A stretch of 64,000 bases of DNA from Paenibacillus sp. FSL R10-2734 (GCF_037963865.1 NZ_CP150170.1:2976001-3040000), one strand, 5' to 3'. Shown: positions 51,895-61,515, counted from the stretch's first letter. Translations and numbers: made by a program. The notes: generated from the sequence alone by a model not told the origin.

Positions 51895-52854
51895 ATGGGG
51901 GTACCTTCTGGTGAATTACTTCCCAGCGTCGATCCGGTTCATCGATCCCGCTGGAAGATGAAGAACAAACATAAATTGTTCTTCATGGCTTTTCCATTTC
52001 TTGTGGTCACCTTTATTTTCTATTATCTGCCGATCAGCGGATGGATTTATGCCTTTTATGATTTCATTCCCGGTATACCGTTGTCAGACACGCCTTACGT
52101 CGGGTTGAAATGGTTCAAGACGATCGTATCCAATCCGACGCAGACCGCAGAGGTTCTGCGTGTGCTGAAGAACACGCTTGCCATGAGTTCACTCGGATTA
52201 ATTACATCCATCTTTCCAGTGATCTTTGCCATTATGTTGACGGAGATTAAGTCAGGCTGGTATCGCAAGTTGGTGCAGACATTAACAACGATTCCGAACT
52301 TTATCAGCTGGATTCTGGTTTACGCATTGGCATTCTCGTTGTTCTCTGTAGATAACGGTGTCATCACTCACATTCTGGTGCAGCTTGGAATAGTGGATGA
52401 AGGATATAATTTCCTAGCTTCCAGCTCAAATATTTGGGTCACGATGATCGTTTGGTACTGGTGGAAATCGTTAGGCTGGGGTGCCATTCTCTATCTTGCT
52501 GCAATCGCAGGCATTGATCAGGAATTATACGAAGCCGTTGAAGTGGATGGTGCAAGTCGGTTCCGCAAAATCTGGCATATTACCATTCCTGGTTTGATCC
52601 CAACCTTTTTTGTCCTGCTGCTGCTCTCTATAGGTAATCTAGTCAATAACGGGATGGAGCAGTACTTTTCCTTTCAAAATGCGATGAATAAGGATTCCAT
52701 TGAAGTGCTAGATCTTTATGTCTACAACATCGCTTTCGCGAACAACTTTCCTTTTGCCACGGCCGTCAGCATGTTGAAATCGGTTGTCAGTGTAATTCTA
52801 CTATTCGCAGCGAACACGTTGTCTAAGATGGTGCGTGACGAATCTATCATTTAA
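51895..52854 (+). CDS. LplB-type sugar ABC transporter permease
   Basis: A 319-residue inner-membrane permease with six membrane segments. The EAA loop reads YEAVEVDGASRFRKIWHITIPGLIPT, typical of oligosaccharide importers of the LplB/YtcP/YtePQ group. AGGAGA lies 7 bases before the ATG. It forms a transporter with the next permease and the binding lipoprotein; no dedicated ATPase is present, and as in related Bacilli an MsmX-type ATPase encoded elsewhere presumably serves it. Confidence 0.92.
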   Translation: MGVPSGELLPSVDPVHRSRWKMKNKHKLFFMAFPFLVVTFIFYYLPISGWIYAFYDFIPGIPLSDTPYVGLKWFKTIVSNPTQTAEVLRVLKNTLAMSSLGLITSIFPVIFAIMLTEIKSGWYRKLVQTLTTIPNFISWILVYALAFSLFSVDNGVITHILVQLGIVDEGYNFLASSSNIWVTMIVWYWWKSLGWGAILYLAAIAGIDQELYEAVEVDGASRFRKIWHITIPGLIPTFFVLLLLSIGNLVNNGMEQYFSFQNAMNKDSIEVLDLYVYNIAFANNFPFATAVSMLKSVVSVILLFAANTLSKMVRDESII

Positions 52855-52871
52855 GTCAGGGGTGATCCCAT

Positions 52872-53768
52872 TTGAGAAAGAAAAAACTAACGGCTGGAGA
52901 ACTTATCTTCCAGATTATGATCTATACGCTCTTTGGATTGTTCACCCTCTCATGCATCTACCCATTCTATTATTTGTTCATCAATACGATCAGCTCGAAT
53001 GATCTTAGCGCAGCGGGGTATATCAAATTTTATCCAAGACAGATCCATTTTGATAACTATAGCAAGGTACTAAGAATTAGCGGTCTAGGACATGCGGCAA
53101 CAGTCTCTGTGTATAGAACGGTTGTCGGGACGTTGCTTACTGTGGGGTCATCAGCTTTTCTAGGATACTTGTTCACCAAAAAGGAAATGTGGGGCCGAAG
53201 TATTTGGTACCGGAGTGTCGTGGTTACGATGTATTTTAGCGCAGGTCTGATTCCTTGGTATATTACAATGCACAATTTGCATCTGACCAATAATTATCTG
53301 GCTTATATTTTGCCAACAATTATTACACCCTTTAACATCATTCTGGTCAAAACCTTTGTGGAGGCTATCCCACCATCACTAGAAGAGTCAGCATCTATGG
53401 ATGGTGCAGGTTACATGCGAGTGTTCTGGAGCATTATTGTACCGCTTACTACGCCAATTCTAGCTACGATTACGATTTTCTCCGCAGTGAATCAATGGAA
53501 CTCATTCATTGATACGGCATTTCTGATGACAGATACGAAGTACTACACGCTCCAGTTCTTGTTATGGCGTTATTTGAACGAGTCCAGCTCGCTCGCAGCT
53601 TTAATTCGTAATTCACCTGATATGGCCGCTAGTGCAGCGAATATGCAGACTCCAACCTCGGTACGGATGACCGTGACGATGATTGTCGTATTACCTATCC
53701 TAATCGTATATCCGTTCTTCCAACGCTTCTTTGTCAAAGGAATTATGATCGGTGCGGTTAAGGGCTAA
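52872..53768 (+). CDS. LplC-type sugar ABC transporter permease
   Basis: A 298-residue partner permease with six membrane segments and the EAA loop LEESASMDGAGYMRVFWSIIVPLTTPI. The start is TTG with AGGGGTGA upstream. It begins 17 bp after the first permease. Family members carry complex oligosaccharides such as pectin fragments; the actual substrate here is unknown. Confidence 0.92.
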   Translation: MRKKKLTAGELIFQIMIYTLFGLFTLSCIYPFYYLFINTISSNDLSAAGYIKFYPRQIHFDNYSKVLRISGLGHAATVSVYRTVVGTLLTVGSSAFLGYLFTKKEMWGRSIWYRSVVVTMYFSAGLIPWYITMHNLHLTNNYLAYILPTIITPFNIILVKTFVEAIPPSLEESASMDGAGYMRVFWSIIVPLTTPILATITIFSAVNQWNSFIDTAFLMTDTKYYTLQFLLWRYLNESSSLAALIRNSPDMAASAANMQTPTSVRMTVTMIVVLPILIVYPFFQRFFVKGIMIGAVKG

Positions 53769-53859
53769 TGAGTTACCGAATCGGTCACGAATAGAAGTTT
53801 TCCTCTGCTACGAGCAGAGTTGAACTATAAGTGAAGATACGAAAGGGAGGTTTAAAGCA

Positions 53860-55698
53860 ATGAGACTAAGAAGAGCATCGCTTGTCATGCTATCCGTAAT
53901 CCTGGTCTTTGTTCTGGCAGCCTGTGGCGGGGGGAATAATACGACGGCTAACTCGGGCAAAAACACGAGCACAGAGAAGCCCACGTCCACTGCCACGAAT
54001 GCGCCGGCGGAAGAAACAGCAGCACCGGATGACAGAGCACTTGATCATTCCAAGCCGCTGAAGCTGACCGTGTTCTCTACAACAGCTAACTATGCGGGTC
54101 CACAAACCGGATGGTTTGCCAAAATCATCAAAGATAAGTTTAATATTGAGATGGATATTGTAGCTTCAAACCTGACAGGTGGAGATACCAAAATCTCTGC
54201 AATGATGGCTTCCGGAGATCTTGGGGATATCATTATTTTCGGCGATGACAAAAACCATTATCCAAATGCGATCAAAGGAAAGCTGCTCTTAGACTGGACA
54301 CAAGACGGGCTTCTTGATAAATACGGAAAAGACATTGGGAGTACATTCCCAAAGGCGATTGAGAAAGCAAAGGTTGCTTTTGGCGGCGGATCATCAGTTT
54401 TTGGCATCGGGAACAATGTAGCTTCAAATCCGTCCGGACCTTCTGAAGGAAAAGACATGACTTGGGGGCCAGACCTGCGTTTTGATCTTTACCAACAAAT
54501 CGGAGCACCTGAAATTTCAAAGATTGAAGATTATCTGCCTGTGCTGAAAAAAATGCAAGAGCTTGAGCCAAAGAATGAGCAAGGGAAGAAAACCTATGCC
54601 TTCTCGATGTGGTCTGACTGGGATGGCAACTATAAAATGACACTGGCTAAACAGTTCGCCAACATGATGGGCTATGACGAAATTCCTGACACTGCCGTGT
54701 ATGTTAAAGCAGACGAAGAGAAGTATTATGACTTCTTATCCGATGATAGCTGGTACATGAAGTCGCTTAAACTGTATTTTGAAGCTAATCAAATGGGCTT
54801 GGTTGATCCGGATTCTATGACTCAAAAATTCGACGATGTTGTAGCGAAATTTAAAGATGGTCGTCTGTTGTTCTCCTGGTTCCCATGGCTTGGAGCTGCT
54901 AACTACAATACACCGGAAAGAACAGCAGAAGGTAAAGGGTTTGCATTAGTTCCGTTCAAGGATGAACTGATGTATTCCACTGGCTTCAATGTATACGGTG
55001 GTAACGGTATTATAGCAATCGGTGCAAAAGCTAAAGAACCTGCAAGAATTATGGAATTCATCAACTGGATGTACACTCCGGAAGGTGCAATGATCTCTGC
55101 AGGAAGCGGAACAGCGGTACCTAACGGACCTAAAGGTCTGACTTGGGATATGGATGCAAGCGGTAAACCTGTCGTGACTGACTTTGGCTGGAAGGCTTAC
55201 GCCGATCAACAGAATACACAAGTGCCTGCAGAATATGGTGGTGGTGACTACTACTACGGTTCTAATCAAATGAACTTCTCTTTTGTAGTTCCGGCGATGG
55301 TGAATCCAGACAACAAAGAGCCATACGATCACAATCTATGGACGACAACCCTAGAGCGTAATCCGTCTAAGCTTGATAGTGATTGGAGAGCGAAGATGGG
55401 CGTTCTGACGCCTAAGGAGTATTTTGAGAAAAATAATTTATTGGCCGTCGCGCCACAAGGCTTCACTGGTAAAGAACCATTGATGATGGACAAAACGCTG
55501 GAGCAAAAGAACAAACAAATCGGTACGGTCATTCAACAAATTTCTTGGAAAATGGTATTTGCTAAAGATCAAGCCGAATATGACAAATTGAATAAAGAAA
55601 TGCATGACAAGGTGAATGGTCTCGGCTATGCCGAAGTTATGGATTTCTCGATTAAAAAGGCAGAGGAACTGTTCGAGGCTCGTAAAAGTGTGAAATAA
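53860..55698 (+). CDS. Extracellular solute-binding lipoprotein (LipO-like)
   Basis: A 612-residue binding protein of the large LipO/YtcQ type serving the two permeases upstream. The lipobox is FVLAAC (C22), followed by a Ser/Thr/Asn spacer. The mature part has EFINWMYTPEGAMISAGSG and GPKGLTWDMDASGKP, common in these proteins. GGGAGG precedes the ATG. A hairpin without a clear T run separates it from the kinase gene. Confidence 0.9.
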   Translation: MRLRRASLVMLSVILVFVLAACGGGNNTTANSGKNTSTEKPTSTATNAPAEETAAPDDRALDHSKPLKLTVFSTTANYAGPQTGWFAKIIKDKFNIEMDIVASNLTGGDTKISAMMASGDLGDIIIFGDDKNHYPNAIKGKLLLDWTQDGLLDKYGKDIGSTFPKAIEKAKVAFGGGSSVFGIGNNVASNPSGPSEGKDMTWGPDLRFDLYQQIGAPEISKIEDYLPVLKKMQELEPKNEQGKKTYAFSMWSDWDGNYKMTLAKQFANMMGYDEIPDTAVYVKADEEKYYDFLSDDSWYMKSLKLYFEANQMGLVDPDSMTQKFDDVVAKFKDGRLLFSWFPWLGAANYNTPERTAEGKGFALVPFKDELMYSTGFNVYGGNGIIAIGAKAKEPARIMEFINWMYTPEGAMISAGSGTAVPNGPKGLTWDMDASGKPVVTDFGWKAYADQQNTQVPAEYGGGDYYYGSNQMNFSFVVPAMVNPDNKEPYDHNLWTTTLERNPSKLDSDWRAKMGVLTPKEYFEKNNLLAVAPQGFTGKEPLMMDKTLEQKNKQIGTVIQQISWKMVFAKDQAEYDKLNKEMHDKVNGLGYAEVMDFSIKKAEELFEARKSVK

Positions 55699-55718
55699 GT
55701 TTCGATTAGAAAAATATA

Positions 55719-55762
55719 AATAGGGTAGGGCGGCGCGGAAGCTGTTCTGCCCTATTCTATTC
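55719..55762 (+). promoter_or_regulatory. Hairpin between binding protein and kinase genes
   Basis: AATAGGGTAGGGC pairs with GCCCTATTCTATT at 11 of 13 positions. No T run follows, so it more likely stabilises the transporter message or gives partial termination. Confidence 0.6.
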
Positions 55763-55836
55763 AATTAAGGATAAATGTGGTATTCTCTCATTAAAAATAT
55801 AGAACGCTTACAAGAAGAGGGAAGAGGATCATTCGG

Positions 55837-57582
55837 ATGGTAAGAGTACTTAAGCGTAATCATCCCCCAGCTGTCAAATCCTTACGTAATACCTTATTCA
55901 TCTATCTAGTTATCGGAACTCTACTTCCACTTCTCTTAGTAGGATTCGTAACCTATACCTCTATTTATTCTATTCTTTCAGGAAAAATTGGCAATGGTAT
56001 AAGTGCAAGCCTGAAACAGGAAGCCTCTAGCTTGGAGAATGCCATCGACAATATGGATTTTGCCTCTAAACAGTTTGCGCTAGATGGTCAGATCGTGGAA
56101 GAAATGTCCTCTTTTATTCAAGAAAAGCAAATTTATCGCAAATCGCAAATGATGAACTCCATCAACCAGAAGATCAACCTCGTTAATTTCACGAATCCCT
56201 ACATTGGACTTACAGCCTACATTATGCCAAGCAGTGATGATCCGGTTCTGTTCACGAATATGAGTGCGCGTAGAAATTTCGATATCAGTACATTACCTTC
56301 TTTTATGCGATATAACGGGGCTGATTATTATGGGCCGCATCCCACGATGTATGCCGTCGGCGATAATCTCGTGTTCTCAGAACAGCGCATTGTGCGCGTA
56401 CCAGGTGAGCATAAGTTATATATTTATTTAGAGACGAATTATAGCCTGCTTCGCAAAATATTTAATCAGGAATCTTATGGGATGAAAGTAAACCATCTAC
56501 TTGTTAATCAACAGGGAGCTAGCACTTATGTAATTGATGGTAAATTGCCCTCAGGGATTATCAGAGCAGCGGGAAGCAGCTCCAATCTCTCACATGAAAC
56601 CCTTACCGGATATCATCTGTTTCGATATGCGAGTCCTCAGGGCTGGAAGCTTATTGCAGTAGTTAAAAAGTCCGAATTCAACAGTGAAATTTATTCTTGG
56701 TTCTATAAAATGATCCTGCTCGCGTTCTCGACACTACTCTTTGCCGGAGTTCTGGCTTGGATGATTTGGAAAAAGATTTATGGTCCCCTGCGCAAGGTCA
56801 ACCTTGAAATCAATCGAATGGCAGAAAATGTCACATCTCCAGTTGCCTACACGAATGTGGAAGAGTTTGATTTCGTGCTTAGTAACTTTCAACAGATGAA
56901 GAAACAGGTGAATGAGCTGATTGTTGCAGTGGCCCATAATGAGAAGCAGAAGAGCCAATTCGAGATTGAGAAGCTGCTCAGCCAGATCAATCCTCACTTT
57001 TTGCACAACACATTAAATACGGTGCAGTGGATGGCAAGGCTTAACGGTCAGAAGGAGATTGATAAGCTAGTCACTCTTCTTGTAAAGGTGCTTCATTATA
57101 ATTTGGGCAAGCAAAGCATCATTGTTACGATTGGAGAGGAAATTGAAGCGATCCGAAATTATATGGAGCTACAGCGTATCCGTTATGACTATGAATTTGA
57201 ATTTAATGTGGAGGCTGATGAGGATGTATTGTATGTGGCAGTCCCCAGATTTTTACTTCAACCTCTTGTAGAGAACTCGATTTATCATGGACTAAGTGAT
57301 AATGGCAGGGTGGATGTCTTGATTACAGAGCATGGCGAAGGAGAAGTTCAGCTGTGTGTAAAAGATAACGGGGCTGGAATGGATACGGATACGTTAGATC
57401 AGCTGTTGTCAGAGGATGGCGCCAAGAAACGGGGGCTCGGAATCGGATTCTCGTACGTGAACCGGATGCTTAGAACCTATTATGGAGAACAAATGAAGCT
57501 AGAGATGTACAGCAAGCTAGGGGAAGGTACGGTTGTATCTATCGTGATTCCGAGGAAAGGTAAGGAGGACTTCGATGATTAA
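55837..57582 (+). CDS. YesM-type sensor histidine kinase
   Basis: A 581-residue kinase with membrane segments at about 18-48 and 288-311, a double-Cache-like extracellular sensor of about 240 residues, a HAMP region (about 311-365), the phosphorylated H387 in SQINPHFLHNTLN and an HATPase_c domain with N box QPLVENSIYHG and DNGAGM. AGAGGA lies 8 bases before the ATG. It overlaps the regulator gene by 8 bp. Together they probably control the transporter genes next to them. Confidence 0.92.
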   Translation: MVRVLKRNHPPAVKSLRNTLFIYLVIGTLLPLLLVGFVTYTSIYSILSGKIGNGISASLKQEASSLENAIDNMDFASKQFALDGQIVEEMSSFIQEKQIYRKSQMMNSINQKINLVNFTNPYIGLTAYIMPSSDDPVLFTNMSARRNFDISTLPSFMRYNGADYYGPHPTMYAVGDNLVFSEQRIVRVPGEHKLYIYLETNYSLLRKIFNQESYGMKVNHLLVNQQGASTYVIDGKLPSGIIRAAGSSSNLSHETLTGYHLFRYASPQGWKLIAVVKKSEFNSEIYSWFYKMILLAFSTLLFAGVLAWMIWKKIYGPLRKVNLEINRMAENVTSPVAYTNVEEFDFVLSNFQQMKKQVNELIVAVAHNEKQKSQFEIEKLLSQINPHFLHNTLNTVQWMARLNGQKEIDKLVTLLVKVLHYNLGKQSIIVTIGEEIEAIRNYMELQRIRYDYEFEFNVEADEDVLYVAVPRFLLQPLVENSIYHGLSDNGRVDVLITEHGEGEVQLCVKDNGAGMDTDTLDQLLSEDGAKKRGLGIGFSYVNRMLRTYYGEQMKLEMYSKLGEGTVVSIVIPRKGKEDFDD

Positions 57583-58978
57583 GGCTGTAGTGGTAGATGA
57601 CGAGAGACTTGTGCGGAAAGGCTTCATTTCTCTAATCGATTGGTCATCCTTAGGGGTCGTTATTGTTGGTGAGGCGGGAGATGGCAAATCTGCCTTGGAG
57701 CTACTTCAACAACAGGAAGTGGATCTGCTATTTGTAGATTTGACTATGCCCGGTATTTCTGGGTTCGAGCTAATTAAACTAGTGAGGCAGAGTTTCGCAG
57801 GTATTCGCTGTGTTGTGCTTACTTGTCATCATGAGTTTGACTATGTGCAGGAGGCCATGCGTTTAGGAGCCGTTGATTATATTGTCAAAACTCTGTTAGA
57901 GATGGAGAATGCGGATGAGACTATACGTCGTCTAGTCGATCGTATCAAATGGGAGGACAATACACGGGGTGCACTTGTTCATGGTGAAGGAAAAAGGATA
58001 GCTGCAGACAAGGCACTGCTCTATTTGCCATTAAGCGATCACTGTAATGAAAAAGAGTTATTTCATCTATCCTTCGTGAAGAATAATCCGTTGATTACCT
58101 TTCATGAGATGTGGATGTCGCCCTTGCTTCACCGTTTCTCGGAAGAAGAAGGTAGGCGTGAGCTTAAGAGTCAGCTTTCTGGGAAATGGCAGACCGCGCT
58201 CGTCAGTGGGTTAAGGGATCAGTCGTTACAGGAATTGGAGGAGCAGCTCACCACGAAGCTTTGGCATACGCTATTTTATCATTCTAGCTCTGAAGAACTG
58301 ACCTCTCTGAATTATGAGGAACTAGAGAAGGAAATAGTGGTTCCCAATTTAAAATCGGATGAAGCTGACCTATTCGTGCAGGCTCAAAATCTCAAGTGGA
58401 CGATTGATGGAAATGAATGGGAGAATTTTGTGGCGAATATCCTCTTGCAGAAGCCAAGGCAGGATAGATTTCTAACGTTCGCACATTCCCTTTTGCAAAG
58501 CTGGAGCTTCTTAATTTTGAAGCCTGAGGATGCTATTCAACTGGAACGGGATATTTCGTATAACTTGAACTGGTGCCATTGGAAGACCTGGCTGCGCCGA
58601 TTTTCTGATCATGTGGGAAGGAGAATGCTCGAGCTAGGATTGACTAAAGAGGTTATGTCTTGCCTTATTCGCGCAGTTCGTTACATGCAGAGCCATGCAG
58701 GTGACAAAATCAATCAGAGTGACGTAGCGGCTGAAATTAATATGAGCCGTGGTTATTTCAGTCAATGCTTCGCTCGTTTTGCCGGGGAAACATTCGGTGA
58801 ATGCTTACGGGGGATGAGGCTTGAGTTGGCTAAATCATTATTGCTGGATACTTCACTGCCCGTTTGTGAGATTGCTTCAAGGTCTGGCTTTGAAGATGAC
58901 CGTTATTTCAGTAGACTGTTCAGGGAACGCATTGGTCAACTGCCGCGTGAATATCGTGCGGAGGGGAAGGGTCAATGA
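57575..58978 (+). CDS. YesN-type response regulator with AraC DNA-binding domain
   Basis: A 467-residue regulator. The receiver domain has acidic residues D8-D9-E10, D55 in FVDLTMPG and K105, which is followed by Thr rather than the usual Pro (VKTLLEM instead of LKPF). The C-terminal AraC helix-turn-helix pair (about 368-462) ends CEIASRSGFEDDRYFSRLFRERIGQLPREY. AGGAGG precedes the ATG. Its stop overlaps the ATG of the following lipoprotein gene. Confidence 0.92.
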   Translation: MIKAVVVDDERLVRKGFISLIDWSSLGVVIVGEAGDGKSALELLQQQEVDLLFVDLTMPGISGFELIKLVRQSFAGIRCVVLTCHHEFDYVQEAMRLGAVDYIVKTLLEMENADETIRRLVDRIKWEDNTRGALVHGEGKRIAADKALLYLPLSDHCNEKELFHLSFVKNNPLITFHEMWMSPLLHRFSEEEGRRELKSQLSGKWQTALVSGLRDQSLQELEEQLTTKLWHTLFYHSSSEELTSLNYEELEKEIVVPNLKSDEADLFVQAQNLKWTIDGNEWENFVANILLQKPRQDRFLTFAHSLLQSWSFLILKPEDAIQLERDISYNLNWCHWKTWLRRFSDHVGRRMLELGLTKEVMSCLIRAVRYMQSHAGDKINQSDVAAEINMSRGYFSQCFARFAGETFGECLRGMRLELAKSLLLDTSLPVCEIASRSGFEDDRYFSRLFRERIGQLPREYRAEGKGQ

Positions 58979-60645
58979 TGAGATTGTGGAGCTACTTCCT
59001 CCTACTTGTAATGATCATCGGACTTACATCATGCCGTGACCAGAGTAAAACAGTAGATTCTACTCGAAATCCTCAGGGAGAGGTCGAAGATGCTTCTGTA
59101 ACGTATAGCAAATATGAAGATCCGATCGTGATCCGAATAGGATTCAAGGTTCCCGATTCCAGGCTAAATACAGGTGACAGCAACGATAATAATCCGATCA
59201 CCCGTTATTTGGAGAGCATTACGAATATCAAGGTTGTTCACTCTTGGGAAGCGAAGGGTGAAGATGCTTTTTATCAAAAAGCACAGCTTGCGATCGATAG
59301 CAATGATTTGCCGGATGCGATGGTTGTTGATCGAGATCAATTGAAGAAACTTATTGATAATGACATGATAGAAGACCTTACAGAGACCTACGAAGTATAT
59401 GGCTCTGAGTTAATTAAGGATATGTACAATTCTACTCAAGGGGAGGCATTATCCGATGCTTCTCGATACGGCAAATTATACGGATTACCTAATGTAGCAA
59501 TTGATGCGGATTCGCCTGTTCTACTCTGGGTGCGTCAGGATTGGCTGGATAAACTGGAGCTGCACGCACCGCGAACCTTCGAAGATATTAAGAACATTGC
59601 GAAGGCTTTTATTGAGAAAGACCCCGATGGCAATGGAAAAAGAGATACTGTTGGGCTCAGCGGCTACAAGAATATCATTTATGGGACAAAGCCATTAGTA
59701 AATGGTTTGGATGGTGTGTTTAGTGCATTGCATGCTTTTCCTACCAATTGGATTAAAGATAACGCTGGAAACATCGTATACGGATCCATTACACCTGAGA
59801 CCAAACAAGCGCTGGCCAAGCTGGCTGATTGGTATAAAAGAGGGTTGCTGGACCCCAATTTTGCACTTTATAAAGAAACTCAGGAGCCTATTATTACAGG
59901 GAAATCAGGGATGTTCTTTGGCCCGTGGTGGATGCCATATTATCCTTTGTCAGAGGCGGTTGCTCTCGATACTAAAGCAGAATGGAGAGCGTATGCAGCT
60001 CCACTTGATGATTCGGGTAAATTTGTTGCTCACTTGGCTCCGGTAACAGACCGTTACCTTGTTGTACGTAAAGGTTTCGAGCATCCAGAGGCGATTATGA
60101 AGCAGTTAAACGTGTTTACAAGACTTGAGCGAAGACAAGACCCTAATTCGGAGGAAGTTAAGAAGTTGGATGATTTCTCTGCGCAAACAGGAATTCAGCT
60201 GCGTGCTTATTATCCGTTTGACTTGCTAATTGATTATTCGGATGCAATAGAGAAACATTATGCAGATATTCAGCAAGCTTTACATGGCAAAATAGACCCG
60301 GATACATTAAATCCAGATACCCGTCTCATCTATGATCAATGGGTGGAGGACACTGAACAACCAAAGAAAGATCTAGAAGGCTGGAAAGCAGCGAATGCAT
60401 ATAAATACGGCGTTGCCGTCTTAACCTCAACGGCTATTGAGGGAGTGCGGGGAGTCTTTTATGGAAACACCAAACTAATGAAGAGCAAGTGGACGGAACT
60501 TCAGAATTTGGAGAGTGAAGCATTTTTGAATATCATTGTGGGCGATTCATCGATTAGTGACTTTGATGTTTTTGTAGAGAAATGGAAGAGCCTAGGTGGG
60601 GAAGAGATTACGAAAGAAGTTGCTGAAACTGTAAATATGAAGTAA
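58975..60645 (+). CDS. Second extracellular solute-binding lipoprotein, coupled to the regulator
   Basis: A 556-residue binding lipoprotein with lipobox GLTSC (C20). Like the upstream one it belongs to the large LipO-type family (EKDPDGNGKRDTVGLSGYK, KSGMFFGPWWMPYYP). It overlaps the response regulator by 4 bp (ATGA), with GAGGGG upstream; a second ATG one codon on is possible. Since the operon already has a binding protein near the permeases, this one may serve as a sensory partner of the kinase or broaden specificity (inference). Confidence 0.88.
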   Translation: MMRLWSYFLLLVMIIGLTSCRDQSKTVDSTRNPQGEVEDASVTYSKYEDPIVIRIGFKVPDSRLNTGDSNDNNPITRYLESITNIKVVHSWEAKGEDAFYQKAQLAIDSNDLPDAMVVDRDQLKKLIDNDMIEDLTETYEVYGSELIKDMYNSTQGEALSDASRYGKLYGLPNVAIDADSPVLLWVRQDWLDKLELHAPRTFEDIKNIAKAFIEKDPDGNGKRDTVGLSGYKNIIYGTKPLVNGLDGVFSALHAFPTNWIKDNAGNIVYGSITPETKQALAKLADWYKRGLLDPNFALYKETQEPIITGKSGMFFGPWWMPYYPLSEAVALDTKAEWRAYAAPLDDSGKFVAHLAPVTDRYLVVRKGFEHPEAIMKQLNVFTRLERRQDPNSEEVKKLDDFSAQTGIQLRAYYPFDLLIDYSDAIEKHYADIQQALHGKIDPDTLNPDTRLIYDQWVEDTEQPKKDLEGWKAANAYKYGVAVLTSTAIEGVRGVFYGNTKLMKSKWTELQNLESEAFLNIIVGDSSISDFDVFVEKWKSLGGEEITKEVAETVNMK

Positions 60646-60950
60646 GCACGGGATGATATAGGTTTTTTCTCTAAAAGTAGCGGAGTGAATGGACTGATTT
60701 TGGAAAAGTGGAGTGTCCTCACCAAGGAAACGGGAGCACTGATCGATAATTAGGGAATTCCTCCCTATAATTTTGCTGATTCGTTGGCAAATACCGATAT
60801 TACTCTGATTTTTAGGGAGGATTTCCCTCTTTCTATTCATTTAAAACATTTACCAGCTATTTTCAGGGAGCTTTTCCCTAATAATTCTCAAACAAAGAAG
60901 CTGTCCCTTAAGTAGCCTTTACTACTTTTGAGACAGTTTCTTTGTTTGTC
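60646..60950. other. Intergenic region with three short dyads and a terminator
   Basis: 305 bp holding three AGGGA-N5/6-TCCCT dyads (60751-60767, 60814-60828, 60865-60879), the last two exactly 51 bp apart, followed by a large terminator hairpin. No gene recognised. Confidence 0.6.
60890..60947. terminator. Terminator between converging genes
   Basis: AAACAAAGAAGCTGTC pairs with GACAGTTTCTTTGTTT with one mismatch; an inner AAGTAG/CTACTT stem continues it. Flanked by A and T on both sides, so it may serve both strands. Confidence 0.85.
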
Positions 60951-61370
60951 CTATTCTTCGTCAGTACTGATTTTTTGAAGTAAGTAACGAAGCTGCTCTA
61001 CTTCCTCACTAGTTAATTTGCCAATGAGATTTTTATTGTAATCACTTAAAATAGACTGAAGGATAGGCGAGAAATCGATTGCCTTAGGCGTTGGATACAG
61101 TAGGTGAGAGCGTCGATCATTAGGATCTGGTTTTCGTTCAATGTATCCCGAATTCTCTAATTGCTTCACGGAACGTGCGGTGGTGGCTTTATCGAATTTC
61201 AATTCGGAAGTTAATTGATCTTGTGTAATCCCTGGTTTGGAAAGAATCAATTTGAGAAAGCTATGCTGCCCACCGCTACCTATTCCATAGGGCATGAATT
61301 TTTTTACCAATTGCTTTTGATTTTGACGATGAAAATAGGAAATCAATTTTCCTATAGGTTCTTTTTCCAA
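60951..61370 (-). CDS. MarR-family repressor of the divergent exporter
   Basis: A 139-residue winged-helix protein. The DNA-binding part reads LTSELKFDKATTARSVKQLENSGYIERKPDPNDRRSHLLYPT. The start is TTG with GAGGTG 8 bases upstream. It is divergent from a DHA2 exporter, and the shared intergenic region carries two GTTGCGTRCGCAAC palindromes. It most likely represses both genes and is released by a toxic ligand (inference from family). Confidence 0.9.
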   Translation of the reverse strand: MEKEPIGKLISYFHRQNQKQLVKKFMPYGIGSGGQHSFLKLILSKPGITQDQLTSELKFDKATTARSVKQLENSGYIERKPDPNDRRSHLLYPTPKAIDFSPILQSILSDYNKNLIGKLTSEEVEQLRYLLQKISTDEE

Positions 61371-61423
61371 GATGTAGACACCTCTTTGGGTTTATAGTTC
61401 GCGTATTTGCTACTCTCAGACAA

Positions 61424-61469
61424 AGTGTACAATAAAGTCGTTGCGTACGCAACTAAATTGATGTACACT
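61424..61469. promoter_or_regulatory. Concentric double palindrome, candidate MarR operator 1
   Basis: The inner palindrome GTTGCGTACGCAAC (61440-61453) and outer arms AGTGTACA / TGTACACT (61424-61431, 61462-61469) share exactly the same centre. Confidence 0.8.
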
Positions 61470-61484
61470 GGGTAAGCAAGTTTG

Positions 61485-61498
61485 GTTGCGTGCGCAAC
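61485..61498. promoter_or_regulatory. Candidate MarR operator 2
   Basis: GTTGCGTGCGCAAC differs from operator 1 at one base. The centres are 45 bp apart. It overlaps the -35 element of the exporter promoter. Confidence 0.8.
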
Positions 61499-61515
61499 TA
61501 AACGCTGATTATACA
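61486..61515 (+). promoter_or_regulatory. Candidate promoter of the DHA2 exporter
   Basis: TTGCGT, an 18-bp spacer and TATACA, ending 19 bp before the exporter start. Confidence 0.5.
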
